Of a stretch of DNA of 64,000 nucleotides, positions 28,861 through 42,300 are shown in pieces; positions within the stretch are counted from its first letter, which is position 1; each line of letters begins with the position of its first letter. The position numbers and the translations under genes are program-made. Source of the DNA: Phaeoceros laevis (taxonomy: Eukaryota > Anthocerotophyta > Anthocerotopsida > Notothyladales); contig JBNGIQ010008455.1 in NCBI GenBank assembly GCA_049999765.1, positions 26,304 to 90,303 on the forward strand, given 5' to 3'. The notes below the pieces were generated by a model that was not told the origin of the DNA, did not search any database, and saw only the letters and a program-made list of their open reading frames with translations.

Positions 28861-29530
28861 ACGCTTCAAACGCTGCAACCGAACTTTGAAAGACTGATGC
28901 TTTTGGGCACCATAAAATGTCGAAGCAATATGTCTACAGATGTAGACGATGCCATCAGAAACAAATGGGCCAGATTGGCGTCCTCACCGGCTCCCAAGGT
29001 GATATCAGACTCAACTGCAGAGTCTTCAATTAGGCCTGTCAATTCATTAGCAGCTGCTTAGTTCACGTTCATTCATTGGGGGGACATGTCCTCATTTTGT
29101 GAACCACGGATGGCTCGGGAGTCACCGGTCATATGTGGTTCACCGATTTGTTTTGGACACCGAGAGAAGGTGCTTTTAAGCAGGGCTGGATACCGTTCGG
29201 AGAATGTGAGCAGCTAAATGTGAATTCATACAATTCCTCAGCACGAAACACACGTACTTCATGTTGGCAGACCTCGTTGTTCAATCTGTATGCAGCAGCT
29301 GTCCCTCATAAATACCATCTACATCTACACTTGCACATGTTTAGCAGAGCACTACATATTTCTAAAGCAGAGAATTTCTATAAGCTGGCCAACAACAGTC
29401 TTTTGACCGGAGAGATGATCGGGCATCCGAATCTGCCTGTAACTTTTTTTCTGACTAGAAAAAAAAACCCCGAACCTGTTAAACCCTTTTGACAAACCGG
29501 TCAAATTCCCACCCATCCAGACTTGGGTGG
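28861..29530. other. Non-coding stretch with duplicated sequence
   Basis: No gene is supported. 28860-28967 and 29395-29515 match parts of the rearranged copy at 32160-32900, so this is the outer flank of the duplicated MDR locus. Confidence 0.5.
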
Positions 29531-29540
29531 GCCGACTTTG

Positions 29541-30061
29541 CAATGGAAACGTGGCATCAGCGAAGGAGTAGAGCAAAACAGGGCGCTCCCTTTCCAGACC
29601 CTCGCATAGCATTTGCTACAATTCATCTATCAGGCAAGTCACCTCCTACCTCCACGGATCTGCTTGGTCTCATTCGCTCATCTGCTTCTGAATTCTTTGC
29701 ATGCTTCTCTTTGATGCTCATCACTGGTCTGTGCTCGTTTAACTCCTTCAGGAGTTAGATGATGAAGCCAGTGAAGACGAACCGGATCCACGCCCTAGTA
29801 AGAAGGTGAAAGCTGAGCAGCTTCAGAAGAGTGTCAAGACAAAAAAGCACGACAAGCTTAAGCTTAAAGTACTCAATTGCAAACATCACCTGTCTCCACA
29901 TTTCATCTGCTGTCGAATGACTGTATGAAAGAAATACTGAACACTCTCGTTGGCCCTCACAGAAGGCCTTGCACAAGTCTCCGAAGTCAAAGTCCACAGG
30001 TTACAGGTCTGACGAGGATCAGCTTCCCAGTCCTTCTGTAGACAATTTTGATGCCGACCAG
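29541..30061 (+). CDS. Unidentified exons of a lysine/acidic-rich protein (fragment?)
   Basis: I do not recognise this. Two plus-strand exon-like blocks with proper borders share one frame. One begins after TTCAG near 29755 (ELDDEASEDEPDPRPSKK, then K-rich) and ends at a GT near 29869. The other begins after CACAG near 29961 (KALHKSPKSKSTGYRSDED) and ends DADQ|gtgatt near 30061. The highly charged composition suggests a nuclear or nucleic-acid-binding protein. A possible first exon with METWHQRRSR starts at 29541. Nothing downstream continues it and an LRR relic follows on the other strand, so this may be a gene fragment. Confidence 0.35.
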
Positions 30062-30175
30062 GTGATTGCAGCCAGCTCTTTCCAATTTCTTTCACTTCAT
30101 TTCTCTACATGTACCATCACACATCGTCAGCCCGACTACTCCACATGCTGCACAGGATTTTCTGCAGAAGAGGCA

Positions 30176-30640
30176 TCACAAAAACGGACTCCAACACATG
30201 CCGGTGAAGTCATTCCTGTCCAGATTCAGCACCCTCAGCGAAGACAGGCTCCCAAGGAAAGGACGGAATTTACTCCCCGTCAATCTGTTGTTGGTCACCC
30301 TGAGTACTTCCAACCTTGTCAGCGATGCCAGAGAGCTCGGGAGCGGGCCAGAGAGTTGGTTGGTCTCCACATTCTACACCCTGAGCTTCTGCAGGTCCCC
30401 AATGCAGTTAGGGATAGGCCCGGTAAGCTGGCCCGGCCCCCGCACCTCCTGTCTAAAGTCCAGCACCTCCAGCTGCCCAAGGGATTCCTTGGAGTCCCCG
30501 CGGCGCATTCCGATCCGGCAAGAAAGCACAGACATCGTGCTCCATCGCGGCTCCCGAATTTCAAGCTCGGAAATGAAATACACACTTTTTATCTCCCAGG
30601 TCAGAATGCAGACCTTGAGCAGCGTGTGGTCTTGGACCCA
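30176..30640 (-). pseudogene. Leucine-rich repeat gene remnant
   Basis: The minus strand reads typical plant LRRs: QLTGPIPNCIGDLQKLRV, then NQLSGPLPSSLASLTRLEV, NNRLTG and SSLRVLNLDRNDFTG. An in-frame TAG at about 30374 replaces the residue after KLRV, and neither signal peptide nor further repeats are present. The repeats resemble those of the LRR gene at 55594-57127. It lies directly downstream of the lectin gene on the same strand. Confidence 0.6.
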
Positions 30641-30751
30641 CAAGCACGCAACAGAGATCTTCTTCTTCTTCTCTTATATCTATCACACTAAATATAGCTT
30701 GCAAGCCCGGATGTCGAGCAATACTTGTAGGTACAGTGTACTGCACACTAA

Positions 30752-31692
30752 CTAGTGAAGCTTGTTTGTAAGAACCCACTTGGTGCTGAACGTCCAGTCA
30801 GAGAGAATGTAGCGTCCTCTATAGGGTAAGGGCACTCTGGACGAGAATCCCACCACCGATTTTTCGTTCACGTAGTCCGACAGCTTGAGACCGCAGTAGG
30901 TGAGCCACAGCTTGGGCTCCTCTTTGATGGGATTCCCCTGGATATCAGTGACATTCTGAATCCTCACAGCCAGAAACTCCTCCCCGGCGTCGTAATCGAT
31001 GAAGACAGCCAAATCTCGGTCGTAGAATTCAGTCCTCTTCCACAAGAAGTCAGATTTCACCGAGTTGAGGCTGTTGATGTCCAGCTCCGGGTGCGGAACG
31101 GGGCCGTCCCAGCCGTAACGGGAGTCGCGGGTGATGTCGATGGCCACTGCCACCGTCTTGGTCGCGTTCCCCCGCAACGACGCGCCTGTGCGCTCGTCGA
31201 TCTCGAACAGGCCCAGCGACTCCTCGGCGCTGTCGCCCACTCGCTGGTCGGGGGTGATGGCGAAGGCCCAGCCGGCGCCAAAGGCATTGAAGGTGCCGAG
31301 TTCCCTCCTCTCCAGGTCCCGCCTGAATTGGATGCGGTAGGAGGTGGAGAAGGAGGCGGCGTACTTGCCTTGCTGCGCCTCTTGAATAGCCGCACCTTCT
31401 TCTTGTAGGCGTATCTGACGGAGGTGCCACCCCTGTCGTCGGAGAATTGAACAAAGTCACTGCCAGCGCTCGGCCGGTCTACATCTCCTGAAAGACGAAT
31501 GCACACGGACTCGGGAGCGACGTCCGCGTTGCTCAGGCTGCAGTTGAGGGCGGAAGTGGCGGGAAGGAGAGGTTCACTCCCTTGAAGGGCTCCTTGGCCG
31601 CCTGGCAATGGGCGACGTTGCTTGCTAGGACCAGCAGCGAGCACAGAAGCACCACATTGCGGTAGTACTGTCCCACTACAACTGTCGCCATC
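30752..31692 (-). pseudogene. L-type (legume) lectin gene with two frameshifts
   Basis: From the ATG at 31690-31692 the protein starts with a signal peptide (NVVLLCSLLVLASNVAHCQA). It then shows the legume-lectin fold in order: NCSLSNADVAPESVCIRLSG, VRYAYKKKVRLF, YAASFSTSYRIQF, GAGWAFAITPD, SLGLFEIDERTGA, TVAVAIDI, LDINSLNSVKS and a C-terminal SDWTFSTKW. The reading frame changes twice, near 31560 and near 31385. Each is consistent with loss of one base (or gain of two) and there is no intron between the blocks. The rest is uninterrupted and well conserved, so either the gene died recently or the assembly has two base errors in a GC-rich stretch. If intact it would be a secreted carbohydrate-binding protein of roughly 310 residues. 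Confidence 0.75.
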
Positions 31693-32159
31693 GATATCGT
31701 CGCCCGCTGTTGTAGTTGTTTCTGAAACCAACTGCAAATGGGGTCAAGACCGGTACCACCCAAATTCCAAGGGCACCAATACTGGTCAGGCCTGCTAGCT
31801 AGCTGCTGCTGACCATGGCACCCATGGCCATAGGGAAGTGAAACTCACCAGCTGATCAATGCTCAATCTTGTAAGAAATCGAGATCTTTAAATGGAAGAC
31901 AGATCGCTCCAGGGATCGCAACTCCTGATGGATCAAATACCTCAGGACTGCGAGCTGCTAAATCATGTTCGCTGCGCCTTCAAGACTCTGTGATGCGTAT
32001 GTACTCCAGTTGCTTGTAAGCCCTTTCGTAGCACTGCCGAAGCTTCCTGGAATTCCAACATGTATGTGGACGGTCAGGACCGTAGCACACCAGCTGGCTC
32101 AGTACCTAGGGCAGCTTCGTCGGTGTGTGCCCAAGGGTAAACGTGTGGCTGCTGCTCTT
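31693..32159. other. Non-coding stretch upstream of the lectin gene
   Basis: Presumed promoter side of the lectin gene; nothing else recognisable. Confidence 0.4.
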
Positions 32160-32900
32160 CAATCTCAACAACAATCTTTTGACCGGACAGATGACCGGGC
32201 ACATCCGAACTCATCTGCCTCGAACGGTTTGTCAAATTCCCACGCTTGACTACAATCTTCTTCTTCTTTTATAGTGAGTTTTCTTGCATGTAATACGCAT
32301 GTGTTCATCACAAGATTTCATGGAAGAAAGGGCAAGTTTAGCGGGCAACACATATACATTGTACTAGATGCTTTCACAAATCACAACCCAGAGTTATCAA
32401 CCTACGAGCAGAACCTTGCCACCTCGAGATCGCAACTTCTTGCGAGGCTATTACGGCATCCTTGGAGTCAGCAAGATTGAATTTCTGGCCTACTAGAGGC
32501 TCTAACGCCTTGTCCTGGAGTAGCTTGAAAACCTCAGGAGCAGCATTGACGAGGAGTTCATGTGTTTTAAAATAGTGAAAAAATGAAAACCCTCTGGGCT
32601 TGATTGTCTGGAGAAGGGCAATGTCCCGAACGTCAAAAACAACATTCCTTCCGGACAGAAATCCGTAAATCAACAGCTGGCCACCATCTCGGATACTTTT
32701 TCCTACCACCTGGCATACTCAATCTGACATACTCGACGAGTCGACGCATGGCAGCTTATGGATGGCGTCTGCTGTAACTTAGGTCATAACTGCGAAGGCT
32801 GCAAACGCTGCAACCAAACTTTGAAAGACTGTTGCGTTGGGCACCATAAAATGTCGAAGCAATATGTATACAGATGTTGACGATGCCATCAGAAATGGAT
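32160..32900 (-). pseudogene. Mosaic partial copy of the MDR oxidoreductase locus
   Basis: Three blocks are joined. 32160-32250 matches 29395-29515. 32275-32715 matches 26270-26730, including the whole last exon. 32715-32900 matches 28785-28967. In the last exon copy, GQLLIYGFLSG and EVFKLLQDKALEPLVGQKF are still readable, but a four-base insertion before GGKVLLVG breaks the frame, and exons 1-4 are absent. It cannot make the enzyme. Confidence 0.8.
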
Positions 32901-32969
32901 ATCAATTGGGCATCCATCGGACGGCGAACGTGACCTACAACCTGGGGTCGATGGGCTTAAATTCATCCT

Positions 32970-35807
<2,838 letters not shown>

Positions 35808-37209
35808 CTCTGCCAGAGGTTCGCTTCTATGGTGCTAGGAATTTTCCTGAATTTTTGCCGACTCACAAGCTGCAAAACAACAGTTCCAATGAACCAATAG
35901 CCTCGGAAGAGCGCTATCAATTCCTACAACAGAGTCCTGAACAGGAGTTCCGATCCTACAAGGAGGCAGCAAGGGGCCGGCACTAATTTTGAACGGATGG
36001 GGAGGTAGTGTCAGAGGAATGCAGGAATTGGTTGAGACAAGCTAAGAGGAAAGTGTCTTGGGAGTGAAGGAGCTGCGGGTCGGAATGCGGCCCCAGACGT
36101 GGGTTGGCCAGGTCCTACGGGCGGCGGAGGAAAAAGAGACAGGAGAAGAGCACCCGCCGAGCAGCATGGCTGCTGTCTGAATGATTTTTGTGTCACTGTC
36201 TAATGACAGGGTTGGAGAAAGGCAACACTTCTTGGCTGGTCCGCAGGTTTGAATCTCATTGCGGTATGGTATATCAATGAAACGGAACGGAGTTGGTGCG
36301 CTCGTGGGTACTATCATTACGCAAGTAGTGGCGGGAGGCCTGGATCGCACAACTAGCCATGATTGATCTGCCAGACTGCCATCTTCATAAACAGAACTGG
36401 CCCATACTCAACAACCGGCCGATCGAACTAATTTGCTGCTTTTTTTCGGTTGACACTTTCATTGAATCTTTGGGTACGCGTCTACTAGTACGACGGGACT
36501 AACGGATTCATGAGTTCAGGCAACAACCGGCCAATTGCTTGAACTAATTTGCTGCTTTTTTTCGGTTGGCACTCTCCTTGGGTACGCTTTTAGCCTTCTA
36601 CTAGTACAACGAGACTAACAAAAAACTGGAGGATTCATGAGTTCAGGCAACAAACCAGGTTGCTGCTGGCAATTAACACCTGTGCTGCTGGCAACCAAGT
36701 AACACCCGTCCCTCCTTTCTTCTCATGGAGTCCATATGAGGTTTCTCCGATGGGACAGCAACAAAGGCAGGTTGCAAGTTGCACGCCTGACCTTGACCAC
36801 CTCTTTCCACTAGATAACAGATACGCTGCCATTGTGTTTGCATTGCACTCTCCAAAGTCCAAACATGATAAATAAATCTATCTATCCATCCACAACCACA
36901 ATTTTGCAAATTCGTATAGCTTTCTGTGGCTCCTAGAACCTTGATTGTTGCTAACTTTTAAATTACTTCATGGTAGGTCATGTGACTTTATTGGATGGAT
37001 ATGTAGTAGCTCAATGCACGACATGAAGTCCTCAATACACTCTTTCAAGTAGTCCTCAATATGCCCCTCTCCCAAAAAAGGTTCTTGATAAGAGCTTTTT
37101 AATCCCTATGGTAGTGTGCGGCCCAAAGGGACCCACAAGAATGCAATAGAGCTTCTTCTTCTTAAGCTATGTCTGTCTTATGTGATTTGTGGATATGTCA
37201 TTCCAAGGA
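35808..37209. other. 1.4-kb intergenic region
   Basis: No gene is supported on either strand. It contains the tandem duplication described at 36413-36652. The base composition turns visibly AT-rich after about 36900. Confidence 0.5.
36413..36652. repeat. Imperfect tandem duplication (about 113 and 127 bp)
   Basis: Copy one 36413-36525 and copy two 36526-36652 share GAACTAATTTGCTGC plus a T-run, GGTACGC, TCTACTAGTAC and GGATTCATGAGTTCAGGCAA in the same order. They differ by small indels. Confidence 0.8.
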
Positions 37210-38268
37210 CTACAATGCATAAGGGCTGGCTTGTGGAAAAGCTGTCATTCCTACTTGATTTTGTACAGCAGGCCTCCAATCCTCAAGTGACTTAGCAAAT
37301 AGTATATAATACAATAGCCCTAAGATCCATTGGAAAAAAATAAATGCAGCTCCTGCTCCAAATACTCCCTTGGATATCGTCTGGCAATTAAGCATCTCTC
37401 CAAAAGGCTTTGATGTTTTGGTGTGGATCTGATTATGACTACACCCAACTAGTAGACATATTTCGGCAATGCTCCAACATAACCTATATGTATTAAAAAA
37501 AAATAATACCAATATCTCAAGTGAGCTGTTGAAGTTGCAATTATCATAAAATTATTGGATTGTTCATTTAATTAAACTACAAGAAGCAAAGCCGAAAGAT
37601 TTCATTAATGCATGGTCTATAATTTTTATGCATGGTCATAGAATTTTGGATGTATCTCGTAATTTCTTACCACAACAAGATGTAGCTAATGATGGAACAA
37701 ATGCGCCCACAACCTGGCTTATGAGCACCACCGCAGCAATAGCATCGTGTAGCTCCCGTAATAAGAATATGAGCTACTACCAAGAAAATCAAGGAAAATG
37801 CTCCCAATCCTGTGGATACATCGGGTTTATATTCACACGTGAAAGTGTTGGTGGCGTTGTTGTAGACAACTTCTGCCTGCAAGGCACAAATCAAATTTCA
37901 ATTTAGTAAAAATTAGCTCAGCTAAAATTTGCAATGAGGACTACAAACTTTTTTTTTTCTGTAGCCAGCTTTCTTTTTGTGTAACACGCATGNNNNNNNN
38001 NNNNNNNNNNNNNNNNNNNNNNNNNNNNNNNNNNNNNNNNNNNNNNNNNNNNNNNNNNNNNNNNNNNNNNNNNNNNNNNNNNNNNNNNNNNNGTGTTCCA
38101 TGTGTTCATCACTTAATCTAAACATATCCAATATTTTGACATGAATATGTGAAGATTGTGGGAAGAACGAACCGTGCTTCGCTTTTGCTCTGCTGAAACG
38201 GCTAGAGAAAATGCCATTACATACAATATCAAGGAAATCACACACACCACTATGGACACTTTGCCCAT
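37210..38268 (-). CDS. DUF1218 family four-helix membrane protein
   Basis: Three exons with closing phases: 38173-38268, 37671-37876 and 37210-37483, giving 191 residues. The first intron holds a 100-N gap. Exon 1 is a membrane segment followed by AEQKRST, as in this family. Exon 2 has TFTCEYKPDVSTGLG and a second helix before GATRCYCCGGAHKPG, the family's cysteine cluster. Exon 3 has the third helix (AEICLLVG), NCQTISKGVFGAGAAF and a fourth helix. DUF1218 members sit in the plasma membrane or endomembranes and in Arabidopsis influence lignin and cell-wall traits (MWL) or vein patterning; the molecular activity is unknown. Codon usage is more AT-rich than in neighbouring genes. Confidence 0.85.
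37993..38092. other. Assembly gap (100 N)
   Basis: A run of exactly 100 N inside the first intron of the DUF1218 gene. The length is probably a placeholder. Confidence 0.95.
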
Positions 38269-39334
38269 TTTTCCCCCTTAGAAAAAGGGGATCATTGTAC
38301 CAATTGGTAAAAACGTGATATTTGGATGCTAGAAGTTTCAACATCCAAGCTTGATTACTCTTGCTTCTTTATTTTCTCAGTTCTTGCACATTTACGGGTT
38401 GTATGGCCTTTCAACAAATATAAAAGAACGCATAATGCTAAAACTTGAAGAAATGTTCGAGCAAAGAATGACGTGGTGTCAAACATTGGCTTCTTGCATG
38501 TGTGTTCCATCTTCATGAACTAATAGATTATCAAAAGATAGCTTGAGTCGAGGTAGAGTAATTCCACATTGTTTTAATGCTCAATGAGTAAAATATATCC
38601 TTCTGTCACTAAAACAAAGAGAAAGTATTTTTCACAAGGATGTTTCGCTGGATCCAGCCTCTAGTCCTCAGCATGAACCCAAATTGAAGGAAATTTTTAA
38701 AGGAGAATTAAATAGAAAAAGAAATACATAAAATGCAGCTTTAAACTTTTAGATCTCAAGTTCTTAACCCTAGAGTAAAGTAGGTCTTCATGTGATTGCA
38801 AGGTCAACTTCCAAGGTCCTATGTACAAAGTTTGGATATAGGACATGAGAGACTATGTTTGTATTCTCCATGAACCAAGGAGGTTGCTGATGTAGCCATA
38901 AGGAGGTAGATATAAATGAATAGGAAAAGTCCATGAACTATCACCAGTTATGAGTTGGGCTTACTTGGATTTGAAGTAGAAGCACTACCCGAATGCGATT
39001 TGCACTCGCGGAGGCTTTACAGTTGAATCCCACTAGAGGGTGATATTATGACAGTTATGAAATATGAACCCAGAAGACGAGAAAATCATGAGTCTCAACT
39101 CAAGACCTACGATTTTCTCCGTGTTCTGACAAAGACTAATGTGTTTTGAGGTAATTGGGCTGGATATGACAACTAGCCAGCCACATACACCTTGGCGATG
39201 TTTGGACTCTTCAGGCCAATATCCTTCATGCAGCTCTACAAACGGTTTCCACAGTAGGACATCATAAGATAGTGGTTCTGGACAAATCTACTCATGGACC
39301 ACCCAGCCCAAGACAGGGAGTCCACAATATAACT
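38269..39334. other. AT-rich intergenic region
   Basis: No coding frame, RNA gene or repeat is recognised. It is noticeably more AT-rich than most of the window. Confidence 0.5.
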
Positions 39335-42300
39335 TCAGGACATGGAATTGGCCACCTCCTTGAGCTCAAACCACACCCTCCCTAACAGGTCAGATAGAGG
39401 TTCCGGTTGTGGATGGTCTTGATCTCCTACCAAAAAGGAGTATAACCGATGCTCATGCTCAATCCAGCTTTCTCCTGGTTTCTTCCTGGCACCAGCTTTC
39501 TGCCTTGCTTCCACCACCTTCTTTGAACACTCCCAAAGCCCAGCATCAGCATATATATTTGACATCAACACATAAGCAGCAGGATGCGTCGGCTGCAAAT
39601 GGACAGCGTGATCAAAAGCCTGCTTTGCCAGCACGACTTTGCCATGCTTTCGGCAGGCACCAAGTTGACACAACAGCATGGACAGGTTAGGCTGCATTGG
39701 CATAATTGAAAGCAGATCTTGTACACTTCTACAGTAACCTGCACGGCCAAGGAGGTCTACCAAGCTAACATAATGCTCGATCTCAGGAGTCAGCCCATAA
39801 TCTCTACTCATGGAGTGGAAGTACTCCACGCCTTTGTCCACTAGGCCCCCATAACTGCATGCCGAAAGTAGTGATAGGAATGTGACTCTATCTGGGTTGA
39901 CACCTGCTAGTAACATCTGACTAAAACTCTGCAGGCTTGCTGCAAACTGGCCATCTCGGGCATAACCTGCGATTAACGCATTCCATGAAACTACATCAGG
40001 ATGTGGCATTGATTGGAATACAGCCTGTGCATCCACCATGCTTGCACATCTCCCATATGCATGAATCAGAGTGGTTGCCAGAAGTGGACTCAACTTTTTC
40101 TCTGCCAAGGTAATAGTGTGATGAATCTGCCTGCACATGTGTAAGCTCCCTGTGTCACTGCAGGCCTGCAAGGTGCAGACAAATGTAACATCATCGGGAC
40201 TCAGATTTTCATCTTGCATTTGTCTGTACAGCTCCAAAGCCTTCTCTGCTTGGCCCTGCTCAACATAACCAGACAGCATTGAATTCCATGCCACCACACT
40301 TTGGTCGGAATACCCATCAAAGACATGCTGTGCATCAAGTGTGCTTCCGCACTTCCCGTACATGCTGATAAGAGTGCTAATGAGAAAGAGATCTGTTCCG
40401 TAGCCCCTCCTGCAAGCGTCGGCATGTATAGCCTTACCTTGTTGTAAAGACTTCACCTTAGCAGCTTGTCCATCCATAAAATCATCGTCTTCATTTTCTG
40501 CAATCATGCCACATGCTTGCAGCACACTCACAAAGCTCCGCACATCGGGGCTAACACCTTCATGTTGCATTGTTTCGTACAACTGAAGAGCACTCTCTCC
40601 TTGGCCCTGCTCAACACATGCTGACAGCATAGCAGCCCATGCGACCTCAGACTGGTTGGCCAACCTGTTGAAAACATATTGTGTATCCAACACACTTCCA
40701 CACTTCCCGTACATACCAATGAGGGTGCAACCAAGAAAGACATCTGACTGAAAACCATTTCGGCAAGCCTCGGCGTGTATAGCCTTCCCCTTCTTCAGAT
40801 ACGTTGCTTTGGTCGCACACTCATCCACAATACTTTCTTGTCCCATTTCTGCGAGCATGCCACATGCTTGGGCGGAACTTACAAATGTCCAAACATCAGC
40901 ACTAGAGCCTTCCTCCACCATCCGCTCATAAAACTGCAAAGCCTTCGCTGCTTGAGACTGCTGGACACATATCATGAGCATCACATTCCAGGACACCAAG
41001 TCGCGCTGGGACAAGCCATCAAACACTTGCTGTGCAAGCAACATACTCCCGCACTTTCCGTACATACTAACAAGTGTATTACCAACAAAGACATCTGAAT
41101 CGTAGCCCCTTTTCCGTGCTTCAACCTGTATCGCCTTGCCCTTCTCGATAGACTTGACTTTGGTGAGTTGCCCGTCCACAAGAACACCTTCTTCCTCCTC
41201 AGCAAGCATGCCGCATGATTGAATCGTACTCACAAAGCTCCACTCATCTGGGCTGAAGCCTTCCTCCTGCATTTGTTCGTACAGCTGCAAAGCCTTTGCT
41301 GCTTCGCCCTGCTGGGCACAGGCATTGAGCATTGCATTCCATGACACCACTTCCCTCTGTAACAACCCATCAAACACATGCTGCGCAAGAATAATGCTAC
41401 CACACTTCCCATACATACTAATGAGAGTGTTCAAAACGAAGGTATCTGAAGCATACCCCTTCCTTCGAGCATCAGCGTGTATGACCTTTCCATGTTCAAG
41501 GCACTTCATTTTTGTGTATCGCACATCCACAGGAGCATCTTCTGCCTTTTCTGCGAGCATGGCACAGGCTTGCAGGGCACTCACAAAGGTCCAAACATCT
41601 GAACTCACACCTTCCTCTTTCATTTCGTCATACAATTGCAGAGCCTTCTGTGCTTGGCCCTGCTGAGCATATGCTGTGAGCATCACCCTCCAAGAGACCA
41701 CATCACGCTTAGACAGCTGTTGAAACGCATTTTCTGCATCCACGATGCTCCCACACTTTCGGTACATACAAACGAGAGTGTTGCCAACAAAAAGATTTGA
41801 ATTGCAGTTCTTCCTCCGAACGTCATCGTGGAGTGCCCTCCCCAACTGAAGGGACTTCGGCTTGATCACCTGCCCCTCAACAAGAACGTCCTCTTCCTTC
41901 TCGGCAAGGATGCTACAAGCTTGCAGCGCAGTCACAAAAGTTCGGTCATTTGAACTCACACCTTCCTTCTGCATTCGTTCATACAGCTGCAAAACCTTCT
42001 GTGCTTGGCCCTGCTGGGCATATGCTGCAAGCAATGCATTCCATGATACCACATTCCGCTTAGACAAACCATCAAAAGCATCTTGCGCATCCACAATGCT
42101 CCCACATTTTCCTAACATACTGACAAGTGTGCTACCGAGAAACAGATCGGAACCGTGGCCCTCCCTCTGAGCGTCACCATACACAGCCTTCCCCCTCTCC
42201 AGAGCCTTTTCTTTGGTCGTTCCCTCGTCTTTTATTTCTTTCTCTGCAAGTGCGCCACATGCTTGGAGTGTGGCAACGAACGTCCGGCTGTTTGGCTTAG

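Noticed and set aside
29969-30755. Long overlapping plus-strand frames of 230-240 codons
   Set aside because: Only the first 30 codons look coding; the rest is antisense to the LRR relic and has no family signature.
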